Shown: one piece after another, positions 12,616 through 22,491 of the stretch | Position numbering within the stretch: the stretch's first letter is position 1 | Layout: each line of letters starts with the position of its first letter | Origin: Glandiceps talaboti | Lineage: Eukaryota; Hemichordata; Enteropneusta; Spengelidae | Direction of reading: 5' to 3' | Length of the DNA: 42,500 nt | Assembly (NCBI RefSeq): GCF_964340395.1 | Contig: NC_135571.1 | Span: forward strand, 6,852,953-6,895,452 | Position numbers and translations under genes: made by a program | Notes under the pieces: generated by a model | The model's database searches: none | What the model saw: the letters and a program-made list of their open reading frames with translations, nothing else | What the model was told of the DNA's origin: nothing

Positions 12616-12895
12616 TTTGGTTCTGGTTACCCGACCCCACCTCGAGAAAAATAAAATAAAATCACGAAAATTGTGAAGTCTTGCAATAATTTGGATGCGG
12701 AAACTGACATCAACTTAAAAAGACAATATATAAAACTATTAGTCCAATCTATCTGTAATTGCTGTACATCTGATGAGAAGAAACCAATAACACAAAGACC
12801 ATATGGAAAACAACGGAAAACGTAACTAACTGACCTAGAAAAAAAATCTACCTACCCCACCTATTTTAAAAAATTGACGGTAATCGAAACCACGC
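12616..12895. mobile_element. Terminal-inverted-repeat element, family B copy 1
   Basis: It shares TTGGTTCTGGTTACC, GGATGCGGAAACTGACATCA and GCTGTACATCTGATGAGAAG with the copy at 29449-29751. The ends are inverted: TACCCGACCCCACC on the left against TGGGGTAGG-type sequence when the right end is reversed. It lies about 45 bp beyond family A copy 2. Confidence 0.75.
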
Positions 12896-12932
12896 AATTA
12901 TTTCAGGTCAAAACCTGTAGGTCGTTATTTTG

Positions 12933-12945
12933 TGACCTTTGACCT
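12933..12945 (-). promoter_or_regulatory. Perfect DR1 nuclear-receptor site upstream of SLC5
   Basis: TGACCTTTGACCT, which reads AGGTCAAAGGTCA on the minus strand: two consensus half-sites with a one-base spacer. This is the classic PPAR/RXR or HNF4 type site. It lies between the two proposed SLC5 5' UTR exons. Function is inferred. Confidence 0.45.
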
Positions 12946-13421
12946 AGTTTTGATATCAAGCGATATATTGTTCATTTACATTCAAAATGTCTTGGTCTTA
13001 CACAGGATTGTAAATTTACATACACTGAACTTTTACTTATATTTACACTTTGTAGTTTGATTGGGATTTCCTACCACCATTATCTACGCGACAAGGCCCA
13101 TAGAATGTGTCACCCGACCAAGGTCGAAATCGAATGTTTATTTAAATATCTGCTGTCAATAAAATATATAACCAATCGACGTCAATACGCCATTGTAATA
13201 TTCTTTCCCTAATAATGCCCATTTTTACACGTAACACGAAAAATTGAAAGAGAAAATCAAGGGATAATCCACATAAATTGTTTGTGTAAAATAAAATTGT
13301 ACACCTTGGGCCTTGGCAGTATCATTCGAATCGAGTTCTCTTCCGGTATTTTGGTTCAAACCCGTACAAATTACTTTCATTACGCGCCGCGTTGTGATGT
13401 AAGAAAAATCGTGTCACTTAC

Positions 13422-13560
13422 CATTGGATGGTCTATTCTAATGAAATAATCCCAAAAAATACGGAAATCGTGCACAGTAGTACGATAGTTGTACGTTTTT
13501 ATGCCACCGCACAATATGTTGAAATGGAAAGTTTAATCAGCGTCTGCTCGAAGGTCATGA
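13422..13560 (-). other. Candidate first non-coding exon and promoter area of the SLC5 gene
   Basis: The minus strand carries a consensus 5' splice site (AATG|GTAAGTGAC) whose last exon base is 13422. It would splice to the acceptor at 11540. The transcription start is not visible. A perfect palindrome AGGTCATGACCT lies at 13552-13563. The right boundary given here is arbitrary. Confidence 0.35.
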
Positions 13561-13790
13561 CCTTTGTGTGGGCAATTCCATTGTAATAGTGGGGTGAGTC
13601 AAGTCAACAATGGGGTGAGTCGAGTCAATGCTACGGTCGCACTTGGGTCTGATGACATATTGTGTTAATCTTATGGTTTGTGGTTGTTTATGCGTTTTTC
13701 CTTGTCTTCCATTCTCTTTATTTTAGTATTGTTATTGCTGTTTTTTCATCATAGTCCGATTCGTCGTCATCATCCATTCACCAGATAGAT

Positions 13791-13839
13791 TCACCACCAC
13801 CACCACCACCACCACCACCACCACCACCACCACCACCAT
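13791..13839. repeat. CAC trinucleotide repeat
   Basis: About 15 CAC units followed by TCTTCTTCTTC. Confidence 0.95.
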
Positions 13840-14291
13840 CTTCTTCTTCTTCAAAAAAAAATACAAACAGGCAAAAATGATTTCAGCGATGTAGGATTTT
13901 GGTCGTTCAGTTTAAGCATCTCCCCATAGTAACAGAATCATTGACACGAACTCCAACCCACTACTGCCACCACATGGATAAATTTGAAGGTATTGGTAGT
14001 TTCCCAATACTACCACCACAATGAATTTGTGTGAAGGCAATGCATTAATTAATGCACATCTTTGGATTTAATCAACAGAGCTGAAGACTAGAACTTCCAA
14101 AGACATGAAAGAATTGATTGGTAGATGGCCGACCACTGACATTATCAGGACTAAAGTCAACATGCATCCACACAGCAACTCCTGCGAGATCCACTCCTCT
14201 TGTCACACGTACCATAACTAACGATTGATTTACTACATAGTTGTCATCACCCTTTCGACTAGTTGTCTCTCTCTTGGCCTAATCAAGGTTC

Positions 14292-14756
<465 letters not shown>

Positions 14757-15010
14757 GAGTATGCAAGGCTGCAATTGAATGTTTAGTTTTATCACAAATA
14801 TATGCCACGCACACTATGATTGCTTGTAAAAATCATGACCAGCCTGGTGTTATGTTTTAAATATAAAATAAACTTTTATTGACTGAAACAGAGAACACTT
14901 ACGACACAGTATTACCGATAAGACGAAAGTAATATTTGGTAGTACCAAAAGTACCAGAACAGAATAGTTCAATAAAGGAACAACCCCGAAAGCTGTATGT
15001 CAAAGAAGAC

Positions 15011-15391
15011 ACTGCATAAATACATGTAAAACGGGTAACAACCAACTGTACTTTTTAAAGTGTTTACACTGCTTGTCACAATCATCCATATCAATTGTAA
15101 AAGTGCACTGTCACATTTGCTTTAATCATTAGCCCAGTATGTGGTGTCTCTTCAGTGTAATCAATCTGTAAAAATAAATAATGTTACCAGTACAGTGCTC
15201 GTTAATGTCACAAGTCTTGGTTTCACTCACAGTTGTGGCACTTGCGACACCACAAACTGGGCTGATAACTAAAATAAATGTAACAGTATACTTTTATACT
15301 TTAATATGGATGCTATCAACGGTTAATGATTGTGACAAGCAGTGCAAATGCTATAGTTGCCTGTTACTCCGTTGTATATATTTTTGCACAG
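15011..15391. mobile_element. Foldback element in the SLC5/UCP spacer
   Basis: Left-arm words GGGTAACAACCAACT, CACTGCTTGTCACAATCAT and TTTAATCATTAGCCCAGT return as reverse complements on the right (CCCAGTTTG-type core AAACTGGGCTGAT, then GATTGTGACAAGCAGTG, then GTTACTCCGTTGTA). Nearly the whole 380 bp is palindromic. The open frame 15181-15462 overlaps it and is not credible. Confidence 0.75.
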
Positions 15392-15472
15392 GTAACCAAT
15401 CCCCCTACGATGTTATAAGACAATATCGATTTTTGCTAGTGAAGGAGTCCCATATAACATAATAACATTGCA

Positions 15473-15664
15473 TGTAATCTTTTTATGAATGAGTTTTCTT
15501 AATTCTTATTGTTTGTAAGTAAAACAGAATTGTGCGTGTAATCTTTTCAAGAATGAGTTTTCTTAATTCTTACTGTTTGTAAGTAAAACAGATTTGTGCG
15601 TGTAATCTTCTTCAGAATGAGTTTTCTTAATTCTTATGTTTTGTAAGCAAAGCAAATCTGCTCC
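15473..15664 (+). repeat. 64-bp tandem repeat, three copies
   Basis: Units start TGTAATCTTTT, run through GAATGAGTTTTCTTAATTCT and end near AAACAGATTTGTGCG. The third copy is the most diverged. Confidence 0.92.
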
Positions 15665-15993
15665 TGAGTATACTTGTGTGGAATACAAAAAAAATCTCCG
15701 ACACATAATTTATAATATACAATATTGACATACCACCAAAAATGATTATTGTATATTGTCTTTGTCAAACTATTCACCTTTGTAAATAAACCAGCAGTTA
15801 ACTTTGATTATATTTCTAGAATAATATTTCGATGTCCTCTTGCACAAAGTCAATAAAAGACATCCAGTTTGGAACATAAATTTCTTGAATTAAAATATCA
15901 CGGGAAAATGTAATACCAATGAATGTGTCAGTGTTACCTTTTTTTACCTGAGGTTAGTTAGTCTAGGCCGAGCCTTGACATGGAAGAACTGAA

Positions 15994-16057
15994 TGACGTA
16001 GTTTATATAAGTTACGTCATCAAAGTAATATGACGTATATCCACAACTATTACGTCA
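15994..16057. promoter_or_regulatory. Cluster of four CRE half-site words
   Basis: TGACGTA (15994), TACGTCA (16013), TGACGTA (16031) and TACGTCA (16051) alternate in orientation, spaced about 18-20 bases apart. The cluster is 0.9 kb downstream of the UCP stop codon. Possible CREB/ATF binding is inference. Confidence 0.4.
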
Positions 16058-16224
16058 TAACCATTAAAATATACACTAACAGCAAATTACAATTTACTAA
16101 TAGCTCAAATGATACCTCATACAACTTAAAATAACTAAAGTCTTTTGAGCTTGTTTGAAATTCTTATAACCCTCAAATAAGAACTACGTGTTTGTTTTAT
16201 TTTCTCAGCAAACGTGCCCCTAAA

Positions 16225-16244
16225 AGGTCAAAGATCAAGGGTCA
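16225..16244 (+). promoter_or_regulatory. Overlapping DR1-type triple half-site
   Basis: AGGTCA, AGATCA and GGGTCA follow one another with one-base spacers, giving two overlapping DR1 arrangements. The site is 0.7 kb downstream of the UCP stop codon. Binding by a PPAR, HNF4 or other receptor is inference. Confidence 0.4.
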
Positions 16245-16420
16245 TATACTCTATACTTGTTTTTTGCAGTATAATTAATAAATAGGATGAATTCTGTGTT
16301 CAGAAGTGCACTATTCTTTGATATAATACAGACGCTCATATTTCAGTATAATTCATGAGAGAGTAATATCTTGGGTTCTAAATATAGCTAGATTAAATAT
16401 CTTCTCTTTTTTTGCTATTT

Positions 16421-16561
16421 TCATCTTCCTTCTTCCTCCAGAAAAGCTTCCATCCTCTCCATACCAGGTACGCCTAAGTGTTCGCCATACTGTGGCCTAG
16501 CATAGCCTTTAATGTTCTTGCTGCACTTCCAAGCATTTGGCAAGACATTTTCTTTGCCACT
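16421..16561 (-). other. Unresolved open segment 3' of UCP, possible small exon
   Basis: On the minus strand a decent acceptor (TTTGTCACAG) at 16562 opens a stretch that stays open in two frames. One ends at TGA 16421-16423 and reads like a charged C-terminus (QYGEHLGVPGMERM, then EAFLEEEGR). The other ends earlier (MLGHSMANT) and belongs to the 97-codon frame 16474-16767. I do not recognise either product. It could equally be UCP 3' UTR or chance. Confidence 0.22.
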
Positions 16562-16980
16562 CTGTGACAAAGTGTGGAAGTACTTTTGGCAGAATCAATA
16601 TCTGGGTGCTCCTTATGCAATTGGCAAATACTATTTGCAGTAAATATTAATAATATAAGAGACGTGCGTATTGAGTATTGATGTGGGGTTTTTCTTGCAA
16701 AATGATGAATATGTACATCCAAGGGAAACGCATGAACATCTCTCAACATCTCAAATGACGTCAACAAAATGTTTTCCGTCTTTTAGGTAAGTCTAAATTC
16801 TTGAAGGTATATGATCAATACTGGAAAATAGGAACTACGTTTCTTCATCTTTCGAGGAAAGTAATGGCCCCAAGCACGAAAATGGCGCCGTGCGCGCGCG
16901 TGGAGACGTCACGGAAACCTCGGTTTCGTCGACCAATGATCTGCATTGTATAAGTTAATTCGTTTTATGTCTCGTCGACT

Positions 16981-17998
16981 TTACAAAGTGTGAGGTCGTT
17001 TATCGATGGAAACACTGGCGAGTGTGAACCCTCGTTTAAGTTGCTCATAGAAAACAAACATCAGCACATTCCAGGACCCTAGTCTCATGAAGGATGGCAT
17101 AAATCTGTAATGAAACGAGAGAAAGAAATGTCTTTAGGATGTAGAAAAGTACCCATCTTCAATAATATACATTGTACTTGTTGTTCACTCAAATATACTA
17201 CAGTAATACTCCCATCCCTAAATTCGACATCATAATTACAGTGGTTCCTTTCATCTCAACAATGATGTTGTACATTCCCATCTGAAAATTTGACGTGACG
17301 TCACAATTTAACACAAGTATTCTAAATGTGGCATCATAATCATTGGCACAAACATTCGAAATATGACGTCACAATCATTGTCACAAACATTCGAAATATG
17401 ATGGCACGATCATTGACACATTCGAAATATGACGTCACAACACAAACATTTTAAATATGACATCCGCAATCATTCACAAAAATATTCTAAACATGGCGTC
17501 CCATTCATTGACACAACCATTAAAAATATCAATACAAACACATGTTCTAAATGACATTATCAGACGATCTTTGTGACACCAAACTCTTTGTAGTCATGAA
17601 CAAAATAGACAACTCCAAACAATCTACTCTTACCCTTTATAGAAAGTTTTGGGTCCACCTTCAGCAAACATCTTACAAGCACAATCGAATGCCCCTCGAT
17701 ACTGTCCTTTGCTGGAATTCATATAGCGAGTCTTGACTACATCCACAGGTGATGCAACACATGTAGTGACGAATCCAGCACAGAAAGCAGACACAAAGTG
17801 GCAGGGAAGATTGTCAGACAGGAGTCTTGTAGACAAGATTTTTTCTTTGATCAAATCATAGCTGACAAGCTCCGAGGCATTGACCACACTGTTTCTAGTT
17901 ATATTTGGCAAGCATCCTAGAAATGAAAGAAGATGGATAGCTATTAAAATTCCTTGAATCGAAAAGACCATTTGATATGTATTACTCATAGAAATGCC

Positions 17999-18039
<41 letters not shown>

Positions 18040-20079
18040 TTGTTGCTGCTGCAAAATCAAGGATTCTTGGTTGAATCATAGAAAATGAAGAGAAATATTA
18101 AAGTGCACGTGTCTGGCTTGTTCTCGTTCCTTGAGGTGTTGCGATACATGTCGCCCCATATGAACAAAATATGAGATCTTTCGTTTTTAACTCCAGTTTA
18201 TCGGCGCAAGTATTTCTGAAAGAACCTCGTTCATTGGCAGGTAAATTGACAAAATATTGCTTTTCCTACCTTTCCATAGGCCTCTCATGCCCTCTACTCT
18301 TCCAATAGTTTTATATGCATCAATAGTTCCGGCGTACCGTCTGCCAAGTGATGACGCATTCTGTGCCTGAAGACGAACCTTAACAACATCGGTAGGCTGA
18401 GCAAAGGAAACAGCTGCCGCTCCTGTCGTTATGCCAGCAAGAATTCGTATACCAATTCCATTACCAGACATTCCTCCTGTAAAAAGGAACAGAATCGAAA
18501 TCAATATTGAGTAAATACTGGAAATAAAATCATACAATGAACGCGATGTTGCAAATATCTGTACGTTAGTCTTTTGAAATTAAAAGTGTATGCACGATGT
18601 AAAATTAATATGATTTAATTTAATTTATAATTATTAAATTCTGTTAAAAGTTTTAAGAGCGCACGTGTCTTTGTCAAATTAAAGTATGTACAGACAAGTG
18701 TCCTTGTCTGGTCAAAGTAATAAGGCCTTGGTGCACCTGATCCCGCTTTCCCATAATTGGAACAATTAGTCTTGCATGCAGGACGTCCCGATCGGACAGC
18801 ACTTCCGAAGGTTGTCGAACAAATTCAAGTCGTAGAATAACGGACGGGGGTGCACCTCTGCCCAATTTGAGAGCACAATAAATTTTATGCGACTCAGTGC
18901 ACTCCAACGGTAAAAGAAATAACCTACACGTCAGCTCTAATATTTTAAGACACGAGCAGTCTCTGTCCATGTAAAATACATATTTAATTACCTTTTTTTA
19001 AAGCATCTTGGTAGAATGACTTGACAGAGTCATACATTCCTATACGAATAGATGCGAAGCACATCTGACGCTGAAGACCAGGAATCAGTCCATTATATAG
19101 CGCCCTCCCACCTTCTTGTCTGCAAATTGTCATGATGGTTCCAAAAATACCACGGTACTGCAAACTACGGGCGCCTGACGATTCCAGCAACAGATTTGAT
19201 CCATTAAATTGAACAGCTTTGGAAGGGACTTCACCCTGGATCTGAAATTTTGGGAAGAATATGGAATCGGAGTAAATATTTGGCCTCGCCTTAACCTCGC
19301 CTGAGAGAGACAAGCTTGGGAGGTGTTGATTCCGGAAAACTATCAACTCCCGAAAATGATGTACATTCTACCTCATAATATTGGTTTCAATCACCGCTGT
19401 CATATCTTCGGATTATTGACCAATTACAATTAAAAGTGACTCAACATAATATTTATAACCAGCCTGGCAAAGGAAACACGGAAGATGAAAGTAGTCGAGT
19501 TCGGGTTTTAATATTGATATTTCTAGTTGGCATTGGTTACTTTAAATGCCTGTGGTTTAATTCTTTATATCGTTATAATTGTCACCACCAGTGTTGAAAA
19601 AATACCTTTGTCTTTCTAGCTTCACTCTGTTCCCTCTCTGTACGTTGGTCCCCCCCCCCATCTCCTTTCCCGCTTTAAAAAAAGTCGTGTACTTTTTTTC
19701 TTTCAAAACGTTCTACCAATCTCTCTGTTTATAGTTGAGTTGCATTTATGTATCACTGCGTTCTTCTCGAGATCTGTGAATGTGTCTCTATATATATCTC
19801 AGATTGCCTGTCTGTTCAGGACTACACGTATGTCGATCTTGTCTGTCTCTGTCTGTCTCTTTCACTATGTGTGCACATCTCACCGACCATTGGTCTCTCA
19901 TTTCATGTGAATTACAAATAAACTAAAAATATGTTTGTTGTTTGTTTTCTCACCTGCAATCTAACTTTCGCAGTATCCAAAGGAAAGGTGATCAGGTCTG
20001 CCATACAAGCCGCAGTCCCTGCACTGATGAGTTTGACTCCAACGGTAGGTTGAACATCGATGGGTTTAAATCCAACCAT
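16981..20079 (-). CDS. UCP: Mitochondrial uncoupling protein (UCP1-3 type), SLC25 family
   Basis: Mitochondrial inner-membrane carrier of the uncoupling protein group, which dissipates the proton gradient or moves metabolites. Five coding exons, read right to left: 20079-19954, 19241-18992, 18476-18270, 17916-17634, 17104-16981; 990 bases, 329 residues, every junction in phase. Three carrier repeats each hold the PxDxxK motif: PLDTAK (33-38), PTDVVK (153-158) and PVDVVK (251-256). UCP hallmarks are [20 protein letters not shown] in exon 2, [14 protein letters not shown] in exon 3, the LPCHF-SAF segment and [13 protein letters not shown] in exon 4, and LRLGSWNV-type [11 protein letters not shown] in exon 5. 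It is about 20 residues longer than vertebrate UCP2, mostly from a longer first matrix loop and C-tail. Exon 1 ends after codon 42 as in vertebrate UCPs, but exon 4 corresponds to two vertebrate exons. The start codon is followed by MVGFK, matching UCP2. Alternatives such as UCP4/5 are unlikely. Confidence 0.97.
17282..17558 (+). repeat. Minisatellite in UCP intron 4 carrying perfect CRE sites
   Basis: Seven or eight imperfect units of about 30-40 bp contain ACATTCGAAATATGACGTCA and CAATCATTG(T/A)CACA. Three units retain the exact palindrome TGACGTCA (17296, 17364, 17430). Others are mutated to GGCGTC, GACATC or GATGGCAC. It fills about half of the last UCP intron (17105-17633). Confidence 0.88.
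18000..18051. repeat. GTT trinucleotide repeat in UCP intron 3
   Basis: Nearly pure TTG/GTT run between exons 3 and 4. The upstream Thr-rich extension of the 17630-18079 frame is this repeat read on the minus strand, not protein. Confidence 0.93.
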
Positions 20080-20115
20080 CTTTATTAGTTACAGATAATT
20101 AATTGCACGATAAAA

Positions 20116-20123
20116 TCTAAAAT
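20116..20123 (-). other. Candidate 3' splice site(s) of the UCP 5' UTR intron
   Basis: The minus strand reads TTCTTTTTAAATTTAG then ATTTTAG, giving acceptors that would start the exon at 20123 or 20116, about 40 bases before the start codon. They pair with the donor at 24388. No transcript evidence. Confidence 0.4.
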
Positions 20124-20221
20124 CTAAATTTAAAAAGAATAAAAAAAAAGAGAAAGCAATATGAATTATAATTAATTCCAGTGTTATATTTCTCGTTAAT
20201 GGATTAGATTTTTGTCGGGTG

Positions 20222-20243
20222 TGACGTCATGGTATAAATACCA
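20222..20243. promoter_or_regulatory. CRE adjoining a palindromic TATA motif upstream of UCP coding start
   Basis: TGACGTCA (20222-20229) runs directly into CATGGTATAAATACCATG, a near-perfect palindrome centred on a TATA-box-like sequence, about 145 bases upstream of the UCP ATG. It could mark an alternative promoter. Its orientation is ambiguous because the TATA word lies in a palindrome. Confidence 0.35.
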
Positions 20244-21071
20244 TGGTGATCAAATGCATAAGTCAGTATAACCATGGTGATGATGTAACTCATCAGGAAG
20301 CAAAATGTGACTGGTATATGTGGATAATCGAACTCAATTAATCATTGTTAATTGGAATATGTCACATTCTCTTACTGTGTTATATCATTATGCAGTAAAT
20401 TGCAATACCAGTAGATTTCTCGATATGAAAATATATCTTCCGTTTCATAGCAACACCATTAGTTCACTTTGAGAGTATCATATACGATGACCTCTCAGCA
20501 TAGACACTCTAACTGTGATGACGAGTCACCATTTTACTTTAAGTTACAACTAAAAAAAATTGTCAATTGGGGAAATGGCTGCCTTTAGAAATAATAGTAA
20601 CATAGCTTTGATTCAAAATTCAAACACACTGTTCTTGTGTCCAGAAAATCGAAGGAACCGTTGTCGGTATGTACTAAGTGTCGACATGAATACCTGTGTC
20701 TACAGGTGTATGAATATTTGTTTCATTTTTGAACAAATTTGTTTGTTTTTAATTCGCCATTGCCAAATGGTCATAGGTTCAATAGTAGGCCTCTTAATGG
20801 AGGGATTGCAGCTATAGGCTAGGGAAAGTAAATATCAAAAAATTACTAGGCATAAATATTTACTCTTCTATCTTACCTTGTATTATAATATAGTTTTTTT
20901 CTATAACTGTCGACTCTTTTCCCTAAAGTCGTCTTCACAATAGTAGTTACTATGGTTACTGTGTATAGTCTGCTGCTGTTGTATATTGTTGATGAAACAG
21001 CCACCGTCGCCGTACCACCGCGATGAGAATAATAGTCGAAATTCCAATCCAGCCATTAATTGATCTGTAAA

Positions 21072-21084
21072 GGGTCAAAGGTCA
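21072..21084 (+). promoter_or_regulatory. DR1 nuclear-receptor site in the UCP 5' region
   Basis: GGGTCAAAGGTCA: two half-sites with a one-base A spacer, about 1 kb upstream of the UCP start codon. It matches the consensus for PPAR/RXR elements. Vertebrate UCP genes are known PPAR targets; occupancy here is inference. Confidence 0.45.
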
Positions 21085-21210
21085 AGTGTTACAACTATAG
21101 AGCATAGTGGATGATGAAATCTCGTCTTCGTCATTGAAACACTTTCTGTTATTTTCGTAAATGGTCCGAGTCTTGAAATTGATAGTATTAAAGGTCACAT
21201 GCTGTGTTTG

Positions 21211-21215
21211 CGTTT

Positions 21216-21252
<37 letters not shown>

Positions 21253-21460
21253 GGTGGTGGTGGTGGTATTATTGGCGGTGGTGGTAATGGCAGTGTTACC
21301 GGTGGTGATGGTTTTGCTTGTCAATCGTGAATGTGGTGATGGGGTTGTTGATGGTCTCTGTTGTGGTGTTGTACGTTGGAGGAAATGTTGTTATTATTGT
21401 TGGAGTCGTCGTGGTCGTGGGTGGTGGTGGTGGGTGGTGGTGGTGGTAGTGTTACCGGTG
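21211..21460. repeat. GTT and GTG trinucleotide repeats
   Basis: TTG x about 14 passes into GTG repeats. A second GTG block follows at 21417-21460. A segment containing AGTGTTACCGGTGGTGA occurs in both blocks, showing a local duplication of about 150 bases. Confidence 0.9.
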
Positions 21461-22217
21461 GTGAAGGTTTTGCATATCGACCAATTTCTCTACAAACTCG
21501 TTCTATCTCTTTTTCTACAATATCAATAATCAGTATATACCGCACATTTTGAAATAAGTCATAGCTCACAAGTGTCTATGGTTAGTCCCTATATTTCGAT
21601 GGCCATTAGAGAAATTAAGATTGTGTAATATTTACTAAAATTAAATGTGGAACCTCCGTCCCTGACACAAGTTATCCCCAAGGTGTAAGTGAACTTACAT
21701 ACAAAAAGAAACACTTAAATTTTGCTAGCACGATAAAAATCCATTGAAAAAGATTTAGTGAAGCCACTTAAGCTTCAACAATTAAACGACGACGACAAAA
21801 ACAACAACAACAACAATAACAACAACAACAACACAATCTTTCAAAACAAAATTTATCAAAACATCAGACGAAAAACATCGTTTAGATTACGTCAGATTAA
21901 TTGGTGATAATATTATAATTGGACAGTCCATTGTTTAAAGAAACATAACATCGATGAATAAATTATTCAATTAATAAACTAACTCGATATCAAATTCTTC
22001 CACAGTCATTTGTTACAAATAGGCTTTCGACATGACTTGCATTTGGGTACCGTGCATTGTCATAGCGAGAAATATTTATATACCTGTAAATATTCCAGTA
22101 GCACCTACGCAAATACGCCATGGAATGCATTCAACTTTATCACTCTAATTTGACCATTATTAATAATACTTTCCGGATTCATATTTGCGGGTATGGTAAC
22201 ATGACAAAGGCGATTAA

Positions 22218-22491
22218 TCATGTGACAGCTCGGTTGATTTTGATTGGCTGTTGTTTACAGATTAGTGGGCGCTGTTATCAATATACCAAATCCTTCTTTT
22301 GCTGAATCATGAAACTGTGTGCAAGCTGTCTAATCTCTATCTATAATAATGCATTGATATATTGTTTACGGCATCTGTTAGACGGCAGCAGGCTCGAACA
22401 CGTCACGTGACAAATGTCCTTCGTCATGTGACAGTCCCAACGTCATACTTATGATAATTAATCACGTGTCTAACTGGAGTAGTCATGTGAC
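22218..22491. promoter_or_regulatory. E-box / M-box cluster
   Basis: TCATGTGAC (22218), GTCACGTGAC (22402), GTCATGTGAC (22423), TCACGTG (22462) and GTCATGTGAC (22482). A sixth copy, TCATGTGAC, is at 24485 beside the proposed UCP start site. GTCACGTGAC is the palindromic site recognised by MiT/TFE and USF factors. Function is inferred. Confidence 0.45.

Noticed and set aside
13316-13325. TGGCAGTATC word resembling the 5' part of U4 snRNA
   Set aside because: Only about ten bases agree and the rest of the U4 structure is missing.
18674-18970. 98-codon minus-strand frame in UCP intron 2
   Set aside because: Exons 2 and 3 splice over it in phase; the peptide resembles nothing I know.
21161-21569. 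Val-rich, Gly-rich and Pro/His-rich frames
   Set aside because: Produced by GTT/GTG trinucleotide repeats.
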